Assembly: GCA_965214015.1 (NCBI GenBank)
Contig: CBDCAS010000020.1
Location: 62,001-126,000 of the forward strand
Direction: 5' to 3'
DNA from: CBDCAS01 sp965214015
Lineage (GTDB): Bacteria > Pseudomonadota > Gammaproteobacteria > Coxiellales > Coxiellaceae
Length of the DNA: 64,000 nt
Made by a program: the position numbers and the translations under genes
The notes under the pieces: model-generated
Told to the model about the DNA's origin: nothing
Seen by the model: only the letters and a program-made list of their open reading frames with translations
Databases searched by the model: none
In this document: one piece after another, positions 61,963 to 64,000 of the stretch
How the letters are laid out: each line of letters begins with the position of its first letter
Numbering within the stretch: the first letter of the stretch is position 1

Positions 61963-62036
61963 ACGAAGCTTGGCTTTCTTTCTTAAGTTTAACAGTATAC
62001 CCTGAATACCTTATGAATCAACTTGTCCATTAAGAT

Positions 62037-62687
62037 ATGCTTGAAACAATCACTATAGAACCCAAAAAAAATGCACAGAGTTGTGTTATTTGCTTGCATG
62101 GTTTAGGGGCCGATGGCCATGATTTTACACCTATTATTCCTAAGCTTGGCTTACCTAAAGACCATCGTATTCGTTTTATTTTCCCACATGCCCCTTATCG
62201 CCCTGTTACAATCAACGGACAAAAAGAAATGCGGGCATGGTACGATATATTTGATTTAGAAAGATTAGACCATGAAGATGAGCTCGGCATTCAACACACT
62301 TGTCGTGACATTAATAAAATAATTCAACAACAAAATATTAGTTCAGAACGGATAGTAATTGCTGGCTTTTCACAAGGGGGGGCCATAGCACTTTTTATCG
62401 GTACAACGGCTCTACAAAATTATGCGGGCATTATTGCACTTTCGACTTATCTGCCTTTTCTACGAGCTTGCGATAAACGTCCTACTATAAAAAATTTAAA
62501 CTTAGCTATTCTACAATGTCATGGAATTTATGATCCTATTATCCCCATATCAGTTGGAAAAGCAGCCTATGATTATTTAAAAACAGAGATCAATACGATT
62601 GAATGGAAAGAATATAAAATGGGGCATCAAATCTGTGATGATGAAATTCAATATATTGGAAAATGGTTAGCTAAGAAACTGTTCTAA
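62037..62687 (+). CDS. carboxylesterase/phospholipase-family alpha/beta hydrolase
   Basis: The 216-residue protein has C-L-H-G-L-G-A-D-G-H-D-F, FPHAPYRPVTINGQKEMRAW and the nucleophile elbow G-F-S-Q-G-G. An acid Asp in HGIYDPIIP and a His in KMGHQIC complete the triad. This is the EstB/acyl-protein-thioesterase-like group (about 218 residues). It hydrolyses short acyl esters, and the natural substrate is unknown. It ends convergent with murU, overlapping by 21 bases. Confidence 0.88.
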   Translation: MLETITIEPKKNAQSCVICLHGLGADGHDFTPIIPKLGLPKDHRIRFIFPHAPYRPVTINGQKEMRAWYDIFDLERLDHEDELGIQHTCRDINKIIQQQNISSERIVIAGFSQGGAIALFIGTTALQNYAGIIALSTYLPFLRACDKRPTIKNLNLAILQCHGIYDPIIPISVGKAAYDYLKTEINTIEWKEYKMGHQICDDEIQYIGKWLAKKLF

Positions 62688-63338
62688 TCGCTTAAGCTCC
62701 TCTATTGTACCGATATTAAACCATTGTCCTTGATACAATTCACCACTGACTTTATTCTCCTTCATATATTTAGCTAATAAAGACCCCAGCGAAAAAAAAC
62801 CAGATACCGAGGTTTTAAATAATTTTGGATGAATCACAGCAATATTTGCATAAGTGTATTTAGGATCTGCCCTAGCATCCAGCAATCCTGTTGACCTTAG
62901 CGCATAATCCCCTTTTAGATGAAAATCAGGATTTCTCACCATCACTAAATGTGCCCTACAGTGCGATGGTAGAGCCAGCGTTTCAAAAGGATAGTCTGTC
63001 CAAATATCACTGCTTAATAAAATAAAAGGCCCATCACCTAAATAACGCAATGCTTGAAAAACGCCACCTCCTGTTCCTAATGGTTTTTCAGGCTCATAAG
63101 AAAAGGTAATTTTTAAACCATAACGTTTGCCATTACCTAACTTTTCTATAATTTGTTTTGCACGGTAACATACATTAATAACAACCTCTTCAATACCTGA
63201 AGATTTTAATTGAATGAGATTATGTTCAATTAAAGATAAAGAGTGAGAACCTATGGATATCAAAGGTTTTGGTATCGTGTCAGTGAGTGGCTTTAAACGC
63301 TCACCACGTCCGGCTGCTAACAGCATCACTTTTTTCAT
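62667..63338 (-). CDS. murU: MurU-like N-acetylmuramate-1-phosphate uridylyltransferase
   Basis: The 223-residue protein starts VMLLAAGRGERLKPLTDTIP then K-P-L, the sugar-nucleotidyltransferase signature, followed by GLKITFSYEPEKPLGTGGGV and LLSSDIWTDY. Size and the upstream kinase fit MurU of the AmgK-MurU wall-recycling route, which makes UDP-MurNAc from recycled sugar. Overlap of 4 bases with amgK supports coupling. A generic NDP-sugar pyrophosphorylase is the alternative. Confidence 0.85.
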   Translation of the reverse strand: MKKVMLLAAGRGERLKPLTDTIPKPLISIGSHSLSLIEHNLIQLKSSGIEEVVINVCYRAKQIIEKLGNGKRYGLKITFSYEPEKPLGTGGGVFQALRYLGDGPFILLSSDIWTDYPFETLALPSHCRAHLVMVRNPDFHLKGDYALRSTGLLDARADPKYTYANIAVIHPKLFKTSVSGFFSLGSLLAKYMKENKVSGELYQGQWFNIGTIEELKRLEQFLS

Positions 63339-64000
63339 AGAATAAACCTATTTAAAAAAGGCGTAAATTCAGAATACTTTTCACAAACGGAACGAATGTA
63401 ATTAAGTACTCTTGGAATATTTTTTAAATAACTGGACTTATGATCACGATAATGCAGCCGCGAAAAGATACCAAGACATTTCAAATGGCGTTGCAAAGCC
63501 ATCCAATCAAACCACAATAAAAATTGCTCAGGATTCTCTTCGACTAATCGATTGCCCGTTAACAGATGGCGATGAAAGACTAAAACCCATTGTCTTACCC
63601 AATTTTTGGGCCATTGTATGTAACAATCACAGAGTAAAGACACCAAGTCGTAAGTAATAGGTCCCCATACTGCATCCTGAAAATCCAAAATACCCAACTT
63701 ATGATCAGGCAGAACCATTAAATTTCGGGAGTGATAATCACGATGAACCCATACTTGAGGTTGTGACAAGGCGCACTCGATAAGCAAATGATTGGTGCGG
63801 TCTAATATCTGAAGATCCACAGAGGATAACTGCATTCCAAGGTGACGCTTAAGATACCAATCATGAAACAAGTTTAATTCATAGGAATATAACGCCTCAT
63901 TAAACGAGGGCATTTCATAATCAGATACATGATCACCACACTGAAGAGTCAACAAATCATCCAAAGCTCTGCCATAGTACTTATGTACTGTTGTGTGATT
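63335..64000 (-). CDS. amgK: AmgK-like sugar kinase of wall recycling (5' end cut by window)
   Basis: The frame remains open to base 64000, so the start lies right of the window; the TTG at 63964 is internal. The visible 222 residues hold the aminoglycoside-phosphotransferase-type catalytic loop W-V-H-R-D-Y-H-S-R-N-L-M and metal-binding LGILDFQDAVWGP. AmgK phosphorylates MurNAc or GlcNAc at the anomeric carbon. The partial protein precedes murU with a 4-base overlap. Confidence 0.85.
   Translation of the reverse strand, partial: NHTTVHKYYGRALDDLLTLQCGDHVSDYEMPSFNEALYSYELNLFHDWYLKRHLGMQLSSVDLQILDRTNHLLIECALSQPQVWVHRDYHSRNLMVLPDHKLGILDFQDAVWGPITYDLVSLLCDCYIQWPKNWVRQWVLVFHRHLLTGNRLVEENPEQFLLWFDWMALQRHLKCLGIFSRLHYRDHKSSYLKNIPRVLNYIRSVCEKYSEFTPFLNRFIL

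Noticed and set aside
1..64000. tRNA, rRNA, CRISPR array, insertion sequence or prophage
   Set aside because: No tRNA T-loop pattern in the gaps, no regular short repeats with spacers, no transposase or phage structural gene seen.

Overview
The window is one AT-rich chromosomal segment of a gammaproteobacterium. Its gene content fits the Legionellales/Coxiella-like group of host-associated bacteria, although I could not run a search to place it. Three things support this: the conserved gammaproteobacterial blocks (lpoA-yraN-diaA-dolP, rplM-rpsI-sspA-sspB, dksA-folB, lptM-dapF, efp/epmA); a complete type II secretion (Gsp) operon beside a central carbon operon; and a 1280-residue protein with a eukaryote-like Ulp1/C48 cysteine protease domain and a hydrophobic C-terminus, which looks like a host-directed effector. 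No rRNA, tRNA, insertion sequence, prophage or CRISPR array was seen.

Layout. 1-4 kb: a 5'-cut lpoA, then yraN, diaA, dolP and a site-2 protease (+). 4.1-5.1 kb: a PAP2-family membrane phosphatase behind a set of phased YTTAAG hexamers. 5.1-7.1 kb: rplM-rpsI-sspA-sspB (-). 7.3-9.7 kb: an HU protein with a histone-H1-like tail and two unrecognised proteins, one coiled-coil and one LPD7-like. 9.9-12.7 kb: feoABC with a Fur-like box. 12.8-17.2 kb: a small hydrolase, a two-gene ABC importer without a binding protein, and engB. 17.4-26.9 kb: gspDEFGHIJKLMC. 26.9-33.9 kb: tkt-gap-pgk-pyk-small membrane protein-fba. 34-40 kb: glmS facing the large protease-like gene. 40-49.7 kb: tspO, polA, an amino-acid permease, trkA-trkH, a probable 6S RNA and pdxB. 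49.8-55.8 kb: priA, efp-epmA, psd, cca, queD. 55.9-58.6 kb: three exported proteins of unusual composition (47% Met; eight 39-residue repeats; a beta-barrel). 58.9-64 kb: dksA-folB-midA, lptM-dapF, an esterase, and amgK-murU cut by the window end.

How the genes work together. The Gsp operon should build an outer-membrane secretion machine, and several exported proteins lie downstream of 55.9 kb. The carbon operon covers lower glycolysis/gluconeogenesis plus transketolase. glmS and amgK-murU feed UDP-amino sugars into the wall, and lpoA, dolP and lptM support the envelope. efp and epmA form the EF-P lysylation pair.

Most notable observations: the Ulp1-like protease with a PmrA-like box; the 47% methionine exported protein; a probable 6S RNA before pdxB; near-cognate start codons for gspI (ATT) and epmA (ATA); a 19-residue acidic insertion in ribosomal protein uS9; and a nested hairpin leader before tkt.
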